From NCBI GenBank assembly GCA_037447655.1, contig JBBHKE010002445.1, forward strand, positions 485,205 through 517,601: DNA of 32,397 bases, read 5' to 3'. A program made the position numbers and the translations under genes. The notes under the pieces were generated by a model, which was not told where the DNA came from, made no database searches, and saw nothing but the letters and a program-made list of their open reading frames with translations. This DNA is from Zygnema cylindricum (lineage: Eukaryota > Streptophyta > Zygnematophyceae > Zygnematales > Zygnemataceae). Shown in pieces: positions 21,401 to 26,200 of this stretch. Within the stretch, counting starts at the first letter, position 1; every line of letters starts with the position of its first letter.

Positions 21401-22361
21401 CTTTGTTCCCTATTCTATGCCTTTTTTGGTACCTATAAAGTCTGTTCCCAAGTTGCTACATATGAGAGTGGGCTTTGTCCTCCTGTGCGGTACGAAGTCA
21501 TAAATTGAGTTCTCAAAACAACAAATCTAATTTTTTCTTAGTAGCCGACCGACCTTCACAGGTTTTTCCAGGCATTTATGTAGACTGAACTCCCGCTGTT
21601 CTTTATAAACACATAAACTCAGCAAGTTTCATAAAATGCTGAGGTGTCTGAAAGAAAACTACATGATGAATGAATTGACGGATTCTTGTGGCATATCAAT
21701 GATAGAAAAAAAGGCTTTGTATGCAGCTATGTCTAAATCTTGGAGAAGAGAAAAAACTCAATAGAAGTTTTAATGTTAAGAAGTGCATGCAATCTATTCC
21801 TATTGAAAAACAATAGAAACCTGAATACGATGCGAATCAGAAAACATTTTCTAAAAAAGACAACCAAAATACTCTGTCGGAGAGAAGGGAAAAAGAAAAA
21901 CTAATTTTAACTTACCTAAGTGACTCTCTGCTAGAAAACCCTAGTCTCCACTTAACAACAGGCTGCTCTTTGATGAAAGACTTCGACAAGTTTCCTAGCG
22001 ATTTTGGTGGAAACCATAGTGTTTTTCAAATCTTTTTGGCACTCCTATAGTGATTTGTTCCTCTAATGTTATGAACACAGCATTATTTGAACTCCGAATC
22101 CATTTTCCTTGCCTGTGTTTACAGCACCAGGTTTCTCCAGAAGTTGTCACAGAACTCGAAGATGTCCCTCGAAAGCCAACACCTGCACCAGCTTCACTTA
22201 CCAGACTGAAGCGACCGCCAGTATTAATTTTCAGCTCTTGGAGAAATAGACATAATCGACTGCGCGTGGAAACTCCTCCTGAAACACCAACTCCTCAAAG
22301 CCCTGAAAGCACCACTGCAATGCTTAGTCCCACGGGAACTTCTTCTTCACAGGTCCAATAA
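2905..22361 (+). CDS. Membrane-anchored subtilisin-like serine protease (S8, kp43-like) with PA domain and Ig-like repeats; 20 exons
   Basis: Spliced model: 2905-3440, 4712-5602, 6626-6907, 7685-7793, 9067-9106, 9587-9918, 10281-10578, 11170-11232, 12005-12102, 12696-12780, 13297-13501, 14501-14645, 14981-15119, 15540-15759, 16316-17925, 18839-19219, 19877-20144, 20519-20790, 21189-21358, 22125-22361. Every junction is GT-AG, phases match throughout, and the total of 6381 nt gives 2126 residues plus TAA. Order of parts: signal peptide 1-31, propeptide to about 440 with a heptad array at 280-377, Asp469 (VGVGDSGVD), His511 (GHGTHVCG), Asn616 (ATGNLG), PA domain about 701-785 inserted before Ser856 (GTSMASP), beta-sandwich about 912-1074, Ig-like repeats about 1080-1790, transmembrane helix about 2015-2037, tail to 2126. 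Family knowledge: such enzymes are secreted endopeptidases matured by removal of the propeptide. A cell-surface or endomembrane protease is inferred; substrate unknown. The full triad suggests an active enzyme. Exon 5 has the least certain boundary. Confidence 0.9.
3817..3978. repeat. 162-bp hairpin element in protease intron 1
   Basis: A perfect 18-bp inverted repeat (agagcttcggcccattgg at 3817-3834, inverse at 3961-3978) bounds a longer imperfect palindrome. The inner arms pair ttgggcggtttatggccgt with acggtcataaaaagcccaa, leaving a small loop near 3890-3905. The whole unit would fold into one hairpin, typical of a short MITE. Confidence 0.7.
4266..4345 (+). repeat. Dispersed repeat copy in intron 1
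   Basis: Contains cccacgtcattcggaactat and cctcacgctaattt, matching the intron 2, intron 4 and intron 13 copies in order and orientation. It appears to be a fragment of the same family. Confidence 0.4.
4712..5602 (+). CDS. Protease exon 2: second half of propeptide, heptad repeat, catalytic Asp
   Basis: The acceptor is cttgtccag at 4711, and AA plus A restores a Lys codon in frame. The first part (MDPRGRILFNIILPLG) resembles the second half of a long subtilase propeptide, then comes a heptad-repeat insertion (residues 280-377). After it the family pattern resumes (LDWLSLQEWVHWLSPRP), leading to GSGQIVGVGDSGVD with the presumed catalytic Asp469. The donor is AG|GTAAGA. The repeat splits a conserved propeptide rather than sitting at an end, so it is a lineage-specific insertion by inference. 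Confidence 0.9.
5013..5306 (+). repeat. Coding minisatellite: 14 units of 21 bp (heptapeptide DKNVRDI)
   Basis: Within protease exon 2, fourteen consecutive 21-bp units encode residues 280-377. The consensus is DKNVRDI; the first two and last five units are diverged (for example HKNVGDI, DKNARDI, GKSVRDD, HKNMGDI), while the middle units are nearly identical in DNA as well. This edge-decay pattern is typical of replication slippage or unequal exchange. The product is highly charged and probably helical or extended. Confidence 0.95.
5715..5875 (+). repeat. Dispersed repeat copy in intron 2 (family of four)
   Basis: Shares gaacctaaaatggtatcaatg, then ctacgtcatttggaat, then cacgctaatagtttctttgc with copies near 4266-4345, 8641-8820 and 15170-15275, all in the same orientation in introns of this gene. 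No coding capacity is visible. Confidence 0.5.
5888..6083. mobile_element. MITE-like element, ACACCG family, in intron 2 (first of two)
   Basis: The left end gtacaatgcccattgttatt and the right end, reverse-complemented taacactgcccatctctatt, form imperfect terminal inverted repeats of the family consensus tacacYGCCCATcnttattag. No coding capacity. The neighbouring element starts 10 bp further on. Confidence 0.6.
6093..6267. mobile_element. MITE-like element, ACACCG family, in intron 2 (second of two)
   Basis: The left end is tacaccgcccatcattatga; the right end, reverse-complemented, is tacacagcctactactgtaa. An internal attattagcgttaacactt segment matches the other members. It lies next to the element at 5888-6083, so the facing ends form gatgggcagtgt...acaccgcccatc. 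Confidence 0.55.
6626..6907 (+). CDS. Protease exon 3: catalytic His
   Basis: The exon follows attccag and completes Ser476 of NSCYFKDP, a typical sequence just after the catalytic Asp in this family. It carries GMGHGTHVCGSVTG, where His511 is the expected catalytic histidine, followed by a family-like GIAPESKLFFTDMG segment. Cys516, five residues after the His, is common in kp43-like subtilases. It ends GC|GTAAGC, two bases into an Ala codon. Confidence 0.92.
7685..7793 (+). CDS. Protease exon 4: substrate-binding core segment
   Basis: After tttttccag the exon reads AYAYEAGARIHSDSWG, the conserved core stretch that precedes the oxyanion Asn in kp43-like proteases. It ends in phase 0 after FENP at CCG|GTGAGA. 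This donor is the first unit of a tandem repeat; an equivalent donor 72 bp later keeps the frame and would lengthen the exon by 24 codons (to 7865). Confidence 0.88.
7761..8285 (+). repeat. Decaying tandem array (~8 units of 50-75 bp) of the exon 4-intron 4 junction
   Basis: Units start at about 7761, 7833, 7895, 7965, 8034, 8105, 8155 and 8230. Unit 1 is the real end of exon 4 (caaaccgtcgactcctatac ... gaaaacccggtgagaaa). Unit 2 is nearly identical and keeps CCG|GTGAG; unit 3 has CCAGTGAGG; later units lose the donor progressively. The first period is exactly 72 bp, so unit 2 is in frame and open. The array lies in coding end plus intron sequence and shows a divergence gradient away from the exon. 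Confidence 0.85.
8641..8820 (+). repeat. Dispersed repeat copy in intron 4
   Basis: Contains accctttgaacctaaaatag, then gataacactaattgttt, then ccccatcatttggaa and cccacactaataacttcttt, collinear with the intron 2 copy at 5715-5875. Confidence 0.5.
9067..9106 (+). CDS. Protease exon 5 (40-nt micro-exon): oxyanion-hole Asn
   Basis: The exon follows tctggaacag and encodes MFLPFMATGNLGA, matching the family pattern before the oxyanion Asn (here Asn616). Its end is placed at 9106 because one overhanging base is needed to enter exon 6 in frame, giving GNLGATTIGSPANSKN, an excellent family match. The implied donor, A|GTCATA, is weak. A GTTAGC donor at 9121 would shift the frame. Confidence 0.7.
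9158..9275 (+). repeat. C-rich pyrimidine tract with short minisatellite in intron 5
   Basis: A run of 14 C (9169-9182) is followed by three copies of gccctctccct at 9206, 9229 and 9250 with a period of 21-23 bp. The plus strand is almost pure pyrimidine across the tract. It would give a complementary G-rich strand able to form G-quadruplex or triplex structures. Confidence 0.8.
9587..9918 (+). CDS. Protease exon 6: core strand and first half of PA domain
   Basis: The exon begins after tttcgcag and opens with TIGSPANSKNCVAVGAT, the conserved segment after the oxyanion Asn. The chain then leaves the usual subtilase core for a protease-associated (PA) domain beginning near RDGCSPLTNGQDVTG and continuing with TIVLLNRGNCNYAIK. 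It ends in phase 0 at AAG|GTGCGT. Confidence 0.9.
10281..10578 (+). CDS. Protease exon 7: second half of PA domain and return to catalytic core
   Basis: After ctatttgcag the exon continues the PA fold (LRNAQSAGSIAVLVTNTD, then IPGGAIPLDVG). It returns to the catalytic domain with FSSWGPTIDGRIKPDITAPG, the standard subtilase motif ahead of the Ser loop. It ends G|GTATTT, one base into a Gly codon. PA domains usually affect substrate access or protein interaction. Confidence 0.92.
10601..10834. mobile_element. MITE-like element, ACACCG family, in intron 7
   Basis: Starts tacaccgcccatcgatatta and ends with gaggtgggcagagc, whose reverse complement gctctgcccacctctattag matches the start. It contains a doubled gaattattagtgttaatact motif. 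It begins 22 bp after the exon 7 donor, so it inserted without removing that splice site. Confidence 0.65.
11170..11232 (+). CDS. Protease exon 8 (63 nt): APG-to-Ser linker
   Basis: This short exon was found by requiring family continuity between APG and GTSMASP. After ccctctcag it completes Gly and reads GDGILSAKNSDDSSSSTCST, matching the segment expected between those motifs. Both phases fit. The donor A|GTAAGT is a full consensus. Confidence 0.85.
   Translation, partial: ETGFFRQKTAMTRLPPPARQ
11264..11456 (+). repeat. GA-rich polypurine tract in intron 8
   Basis: About 190 bp of almost pure purine on the plus strand, built of GGGAGAG and GGGA variants. Short ORFs across it are low complexity and are not genes. 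It is complementary to the CU-rich tract of intron 9, on the other side of exon 9. Confidence 0.9.
12005..12102 (+). CDS. Protease exon 9: catalytic Ser
   Basis: After ttttcgcag the exon encodes RKSGTSMASPTAAGSAALIR; Ser856 is the catalytic serine. It ends in phase 0 at AAA|GTATGC. The exon is 98 nt, so skipping it would both remove the nucleophile and shift the frame. It is flanked by a GA-rich tract in intron 8 and a complementary CU-rich tract in intron 9. Confidence 0.93.
12142..12222 (+). repeat. CU-rich polypyrimidine tract in intron 9
   Basis: About 80 bp of near-pure pyrimidine beginning about 40 nt after the exon 9 donor, rich in CTCTCCCT. Its reverse complement (for example ggagagggagagggagagg) closely matches part of the intron 8 tract near 11366-11412. 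Confidence 0.9.
12696..12780 (+). CDS. Protease exon 10: end of catalytic domain
   Basis: After ctctttaaacag the exon reads DGNQGFEPTGMLVKAVLLNG, matching the helix after the catalytic Ser where these enzymes have a variant of P-S-A-L-V-K-A-x-L-x-N. It ends G|GTGAGA, one base into a Gly codon completed by exon 11. It has no in-frame stop and too few codons to stand out as an ORF. Confidence 0.88.
13297..13501 (+). CDS. Protease exon 11: end of catalytic domain and start of C-terminal beta-sandwich
   Basis: The exon follows ttatgtccag and encodes the conserved QGFGRVNL motif that closes the S8 core, then strands of the kp43-type C-terminal sandwich ending DLKITLTW. The donor is TG|GTGAGA, splitting the Trp codon. 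Confidence 0.9.
14159..14307. mobile_element. 149-bp palindromic element (AGGGTAATTA family) in protease intron 11
   Basis: The ends are atagggtaattag and, inverted, atagggttaattatg. The whole element pairs: gattactggctttacttgcc and ccagtaattgctgtaatcgt on the left match the inverted right half, with a loop near the central tcatacag. Related copies lie at 24572 and 26755. A full-length hairpin of this size is typical of a MITE. Confidence 0.75.
14501..14645 (+). CDS. Protease exon 12: C-terminal beta-sandwich
   Basis: After caacttgtag the Trp codon is completed and the exon reads FDAPAILGGDPLQPALVNNL, then DLYVFGP and NNVEQ. The pattern W-x-D-x-P-(x)n-A-L-V-N-D-L-D-L-x-V is diagnostic of the sandwich domain that follows kp43-like catalytic domains. 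It ends in phase 0 at CAG|GTTAGT. Confidence 0.92.
14981..15119 (+). CDS. Protease exon 13: end of C-terminal beta-sandwich
   Basis: After ttgtccaacag it reads VWIRKPQAGVYIVEIRAQQI and then QPFALAARG, the closing strands of the sandwich (compare V-x-I-x-x-P-x-x-G-x-Y-x-V and Q-P-F-A-L-V). It ends G|GTATGT with one overhanging base. Confidence 0.9.
15151..15171 (+). repeat. (TAA)n microsatellite in intron 13
   Basis: Seven trinucleotide units of TAA in a row, followed by an A-rich stretch, downstream of the exon 13 donor. Confidence 0.95.
15170..15275 (+). repeat. Dispersed repeat copy in intron 13
   Basis: Contains ggccacgtcattctgctc, a central gtatcattgatac palindrome and agtaattcctttgcac, collinear with the other three copies but diverged. 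It lies just after a (TAA)n run. Confidence 0.4.
15540..15759 (+). CDS. Protease exon 14: first Ig-like repeat
   Basis: The exon starts after tttgcacctgcag and encodes EAHANPPPPLYTN, opening the ectodomain repeat series. The repeat type is: PP-x-YTN, a strand, an internal Cys, a second Cys about 30 residues on, then x-DG-x-Y-x-F-x-x-RA-x-D. Here it ends DGEYLFQARAEDT. The donor is AG|GTACGA. Confidence 0.85.
15835..16070 (+). repeat. CATA/TATC-rich simple repeat region in intron 14
   Basis: A stretch of imperfect (CA/TA) and (TATC) repeats: acacatacacgcacacacat, catatatacatgtatatatg, then ctatctatctatatctatat. No genes. Confidence 0.9.
16205..16228 (+). repeat. (CAT)8 microsatellite in intron 14
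   Basis: Eight consecutive CAT units about 90 nt before the exon 15 acceptor. Confidence 0.95.
16316..17925 (+). CDS. Protease exon 15 (1610 nt): five intronless Ig-like repeats
   Basis: The exon starts after ggttaattttgtag and encodes residues about 1148-1685. It completes repeat 1 (FNVDTVPP) and carries repeats 2-6, starting near residues 1170, 1292, 1398, 1491 and 1589. Each has a Cys pair and most end with a variant of YTFSVRAVDLAGN followed by VDTxPP. The architecture resembles Ig-like repeats of bacterial and protist surface proteins, likely an extracellular stalk or adhesion region. N-x-S/T sites are frequent. It ends G|GTGAGA. Confidence 0.92.
18839..19219 (+). CDS. Protease exon 16: seventh Ig-like repeat
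   Basis: The exon is joined after ttttgatgcag; G plus AT gives Asp in WMTDTAMPNT, matching the VDTxPP linker of earlier repeats. The repeat contains GSGIEHYECLL, a second Cys, then DGVYTFSSRAVDVAGN. After it the sequence departs from the repeat pattern (about residue 1790). It ends G|GTACGA. Confidence 0.88.
19412..19789 (-). other. Unconfirmed 125-codon ORF antisense in protease intron 16
   Basis: An ATG-to-stop frame on the minus strand lies wholly inside protease intron 16. Its amino-acid composition is balanced rather than low complexity, unlike most chance ORFs here. Splice-like signals surround it: ttctttacag just inside the 5' end (about 19779) and CAAAG|GTATGA near the 3' end (about 19449). 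I do not recognise a family. In DNA this AT-rich, one chance ORF of this length in 32 kb is expected, so the evidence is weak. Confidence 0.2.
19877..20144 (+). CDS. Protease exon 17: juxtamembrane region, part 1
   Basis: The exon begins after ctgttgtttcag, completing Gly, and reads GLCSAPMASGTTVIG. I do not recognise a named domain. The region is membrane-proximal and extracellular by position, with Asn-glycosylation-type sites (NNTT, SNITT). It ends AG|GTGAGT, a full consensus donor. Confidence 0.82.
20519..20790 (+). CDS. Protease exon 18: juxtamembrane region, part 2
   Basis: After actggctgcag the frame continues through LTCNLQCETE, with clustered Cys residues, to SVLISDFGSYAVIQ. That last stretch resembles the closing strand of membrane-proximal beta domains, which often end in an HFS-x-YAV-like motif, but I cannot assign a family. 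It ends G|GTAAGC. Confidence 0.82.
21189..21358 (+). CDS. Protease exon 19: transmembrane helix
   Basis: After tcattaattgcag the exon encodes a Pro-rich stalk (DQPTAPPPAPI), a basic patch, and a single hydrophobic segment at residues about 2015-2037 (GAIIGIVIAGILTVSILIAC). MRLRFNKSR follows as a positively charged stop-transfer. With the N-terminal signal peptide this predicts a type I topology with the protease outside the cytosol. It ends in phase 0 at CTG|GTAAGT. Confidence 0.9.
22125..22361 (+). CDS. Protease exon 20: cytosolic tail and stop
   Basis: The exon follows gcctgtgtttacag and encodes a 78-residue tail: an acidic start (VTELEDVP), a basic middle (WRNRHNRLR), then a Pro/Ser/Thr-rich end with several S/T-P pairs (ETPPETPTPQSPES, LSPTG). 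The TAA stop overlaps an AATAAA at 22357-22362. The S/T-P pairs are possible proline-directed phosphorylation sites (inference). Confidence 0.87.
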   Translation, partial: HQVSPEVVTELEDVPRKPTPAPASLTRLKRPPVLIFSSWRNRHNRLRVETPPETPTPQSPESTTAMLSPTGTSSSQVQ

Positions 22362-22362
22362 A
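22357..22362 (+). terminator. AATAAA overlapping the protease stop codon
   Basis: AATAAA spans the TAA stop of the protease. It could act as a poly(A) signal for a very short 3' UTR, but it may equally be a coincidence of the final codons. Confidence 0.2.
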
Positions 22363-23176
22363 TAGCTGGAATAACTGGAATAGTGAAATTCCTACAAAAA
22401 TTGGTGGAGGTTTTCCTCAACCTCCAGCTTCCTGAAACAACTCTGTACATAAAGGAAACGCTGATTTTCCAGAGCAGCATGTTTTTCTCTATGTTAATCA
22501 ATATTGAGTTGCCAAAAATATGTCAAAGCTAGTGCTGTAAATGACCCTTTGTCAGGCATCTCTAGAAGAGAACTTATCAAGTTTAGTTCTTCAAAATCTA
22601 ACAGGTTCTAGGCTTCCAAGATTCGGGTGCCATATTAAAATTCCAAATTGATAGTAGGAACAGTGTAAGACTGAACCTTTGCCTGTCCGCTACTCTTTTC
22701 TTTGCGTAGAGAAGACATCCGAGAGTTTAACTTGGAATGTTTCGGTAACACTCACCATGCAAAAGATAACTTCCTTTACAATTGACAAGTGTACATACAT
22801 TGGCAATGGCAATGACCAAGTATATGGACAATAGTAACTCCAGAAAATCAAAAATTCATTTAACGTTATATAACTCATACAACTTTACAGAATAGAGCTG
22901 CTAACTTGCTGCCTGTTTACCCTCACTTTCGAAAAGTTGTTTATCTGCATTTTACTTGTATACAAGAAACTTGTACCTTCTCACAATGCTTTCTCGTAAA
23001 TAATCCTAAGGAATCTTAGCTCTAATTCCGTAACAAAGTTCCTGCTACTTAACAAGGGATCCAAAAAGGTTTTATTGGATCTTATCCACCTATCTCTCAG
23101 ACAATCCCTGAAGACTTCGAGCAGTAATTCGAAAAACTTGATTATTTCATTCCATCAAAACCATCAAGTCTGTAAA
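22362..23176. other. Convergent intergenic gap (815 bp)
   Basis: Lies between the stop codons of the two convergent genes and must hold both 3' ends. Apart from AATAAA on the minus strand at 23071-23076 nothing stands out: no repeats, no RNA gene, no long frame. Confidence 0.6.
23071..23076 (-). terminator. Candidate poly(A) signal of the REEP-like gene
   Basis: TTTATT on the plus strand reads AATAAA on the minus strand, about 100 nt downstream of the TGA at 23177. Position and orientation fit a 3'-end signal. Whether this organism uses AATAAA is not known from the window. Confidence 0.35.
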
Positions 23177-23266
23177 TCATTCTCCTTTTTCTCCAGCATC
23201 GCCTTCCTCCAGTTCTTGCAAAACTTTATCAGCAGCAGTGGTGGAACGGTTGAGCATGCTTGTCGG
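23177..23266 (-). CDS. REEP-like exon 5: C-terminal tail and stop
   Basis: The acceptor is ctggaatttcag on the minus strand, entered in phase 0. The exon encodes PTSMLNRSTTAADKVLQELE and a short acidic end, then TGA. The composition (charged, helical, no low complexity) and exact phase agreement support it, although tails of this family are not conserved. Confidence 0.72.
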   Translation of the reverse strand, partial: PTSMLNRSTTAADKVLQELEEGDAGEKGE

Positions 23267-26200
23267 CTGAAATTCCAGTTGACATCACACAACAAGTAGT
23301 TGAAAATCAGGTCCCAATCTTAATAATGAGCCGCAACTTGGCTTACAACCGTGAGATTGAATACAAAACGATAAAATGTGTGCAAGTCCCTCACTGAGTT
23401 AGGTCTTTAAACCTATAATGCTGTTGAGGGAATACAGAAGTTCCTATTTATGCTTCAAAATACTTCCAATCAGTGCAGCTTATTTTGGTTTTGTAAACTT
23501 AACTAGCAAAGTTAATGTTTGCATATTCCAAAGCAACATTAAATCAGGCTGATGAAGCAAAACTACATAAAATTGAATTTCCACACCATCACGATAAATA
23601 CAGCAAAAGAAATGGGAGGGAGGGTATAGAGTTGGGGGCAAGAAGGGCGGGAAAGTGCTTGCAGTCTGAAATACCCAGTCTTTGAAGCGCAAGGCTTTTC
23701 GACGCCCTTCCAGAAACATATGATCAATTTGTTCTTCATGCTTCTTTATCTGTGGTTGCAACAGTTTCCAGTAGATAATCATCGCACCCTGTGCAGAAAA
23801 AATGCTTCCCAAAAGCCCACAACTCAGAGGGGAACAAAAAAAGTACGTCCAAAACAGAAACCCTTGATAAACAATTAAAATTTGAATTCCAGAGCTTCCC
23901 TTTCAGAAGCAGGCTCCCAAACCATGCATTGCCATCCATAAAATCAATAATATTCTTTAAAATTGGGCTCCGCCTCCGCAATACAAGACACTTCCCTGTC
24001 AAAAGAAATTTAGTCATTTAACATGGAAGGTGAACACATGTTTGGATTTAAGTGTAGACAAACAATAACTACCAGAGCGCTATCTCCAATGACATACAGG
24101 AGCAGATAAAGCCATTTTAGAAAAACGACTGACATGGATGGAGTATTTCACACCTTAGTTTGAGGCAGTTGTAACCAAAGAACAAAACCTAGCTTCAGTG
24201 TGTAATAGATCGATAACCTACATGAGAACAACAGAAAAGAAAATACAAAAAAGACGAGATGCCACTATCAGTATAAGTAGTTTATGTCCTACTGCCGATG
24301 TAGTAATCATTTTGAGGGCAATATACGGATGTCACAATCTGCTTTGATAAATGTCCATGTGTGCATTTAGTAAATGGGTCATCGAGATTTGATGACATAC
24401 TCATCTCGCTGTTTTCTCCACTGAGGAGTAATTAATTAATTGTGGCATGGAAGGTTTATCAACAATGATATTGTCACATTTTGAATTATGAAAAGATGTG
24501 ACTTGGAGCCAAGAGAATTTTTGACAAGCAAACAAATTGACAGGCTAGAATATCTGGTAAATGTACCAGTTATAGGGTAATTGCACATACGCTACTACTG
24601 GCGATACTGACCAGTAATCAGCGTAATCGTATAGAAAACTGTACATTTTCACAAAAAATTTACAATTTTCTGCATGATTACTATGATTACTGCGCCAGTA
24701 ACGCCGGTTACAGTGAACGCATGTTCCCTATTAGCTAACGATCACTCAGCATTTCGCGTAACAGTTCCCTTTAAAAGACTGACAAGCTTGTTAACTCTTC
24801 AAGCATAAACGAAACTGTACCAGAGGGAGCCTGAGCAAGAGTTTAAAGAGCTTGTCAGTGACCTATTTCCCACATTTTTTCTTTAGAATTAGCAATAATG
24901 CAAATGCTTGTTAAGTTTTCAAGTCTAAACATAACCACACCATAAGGATCTTAAAAAAGGGTTTGAAAGAGCTTCGCGCTGACTGACCATTTCAACGGGT
25001 AGGCAAATAAGGTCTCAAAGGCAATGCAGATAGAGAAGACACTCCAATAAGTTAACCATTGGGCACTGCCTTCTGATGATTTTGAGTCCAAAGCCTTGAA
25101 ACTTGCATAGAATGGATAACCGCAACCCACAAGTATTCTGCAAAACAGTCAAAAATTTGTAATGTGAACAAAAAATATCTCCCTAAGTTTTGGACCGGGT
25201 TCTGCAACAATTCTCAGTCGTTTATACATACTTGCTAAAATACACAATTTCTTTTGGCCCAATTGGCAAAGCATTACATTGCCCATCGTTATTTGTATTA
25301 AACATTTTTCATGCAGTCAAAAATACTTTTTATCACTGAGAGTTTATCCCATTCTAATCGTCGAACCTCGATCCAAAGGTAAGACCGTTACTTTTCAATT
25401 GCTTTGCCCCAAAAAAAAAAATCAATCGATTGAAGGAAAAGTTAAACGCCTTTAACAGCACTAAAAAAGTTTAACACTAATAACAATGGGCAATGTACTA
25501 TTTTTGATCTTTTTTTTCAAGTAAAAAACCTCTCTTCAAAGGAGCCAGTCAAAATCTCCTCACATGATAAAAATCCCTAAAAACTCTTTCACCTACAAGA
25601 AAAGACAAAGAACTAAAAACCCTTGCTCTTCCTCCCCCTTCTGGCACCAGAAATCTCCCCGGATTTGTAAAACATAAGGAACAATCTTTGAAAACAAGAA
25701 GCAAAGGCACAAAGAGAGAGAAGACCCCAAGGAGGACGAGAAAGATGGCCCCACAAGGAGGTGAGAGAGATAGAGAGAGAGAGAAGTTTCCAAAGGGTAG
25801 GAAGAGAGAAATCCCACCAGGCTAGTGTTAACAAGGCAGTTTATGGATAAGAACGAACTCATCTCTAATGATAAGGTGAACAATTTGTCAAATTTCACTC
25901 TTTCCCATACAAAAAAAAAAATGAAAACATTCACATAAATTATAAGTGGATATGGCGCAGATGGACAATTTCCAAAACAGAACCTCCAGCTAAAAGGAGA
26001 GAGAAAGCGGTTGGAAACATGATGAGATGCGGATGGGCGTGGCTGGATGATGGATGGTTGGTGGATGGTGGGTGCGGGCGACGGAGCGATGATGAACAGG
26101 CATGATGATGATGACAATTATTTTATTGATGATGACCTCATCGACATTTAACGATGTCGATGATCCGATGCACGACACTTTGCAATGATGGCCAGTAGGA

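Noticed and set aside
23480-23674. Unspliced continuation of REEP-like exon 4 to the stop at 23480
   Set aside because: The continuation is Pro/Phe/Leu-rich and unlike the family; the phase-0 donor TGG|GTATTT and a clean exon 5 give a better C-terminus. It could be a retained-intron form.
25593-26117. 174-codon minus-strand ORF
   Set aside because: It spans GA tracts and a GATGAT microsatellite, is rich in Ser/Leu/Phe with no domain, and lies inside the REEP-like intron 1.
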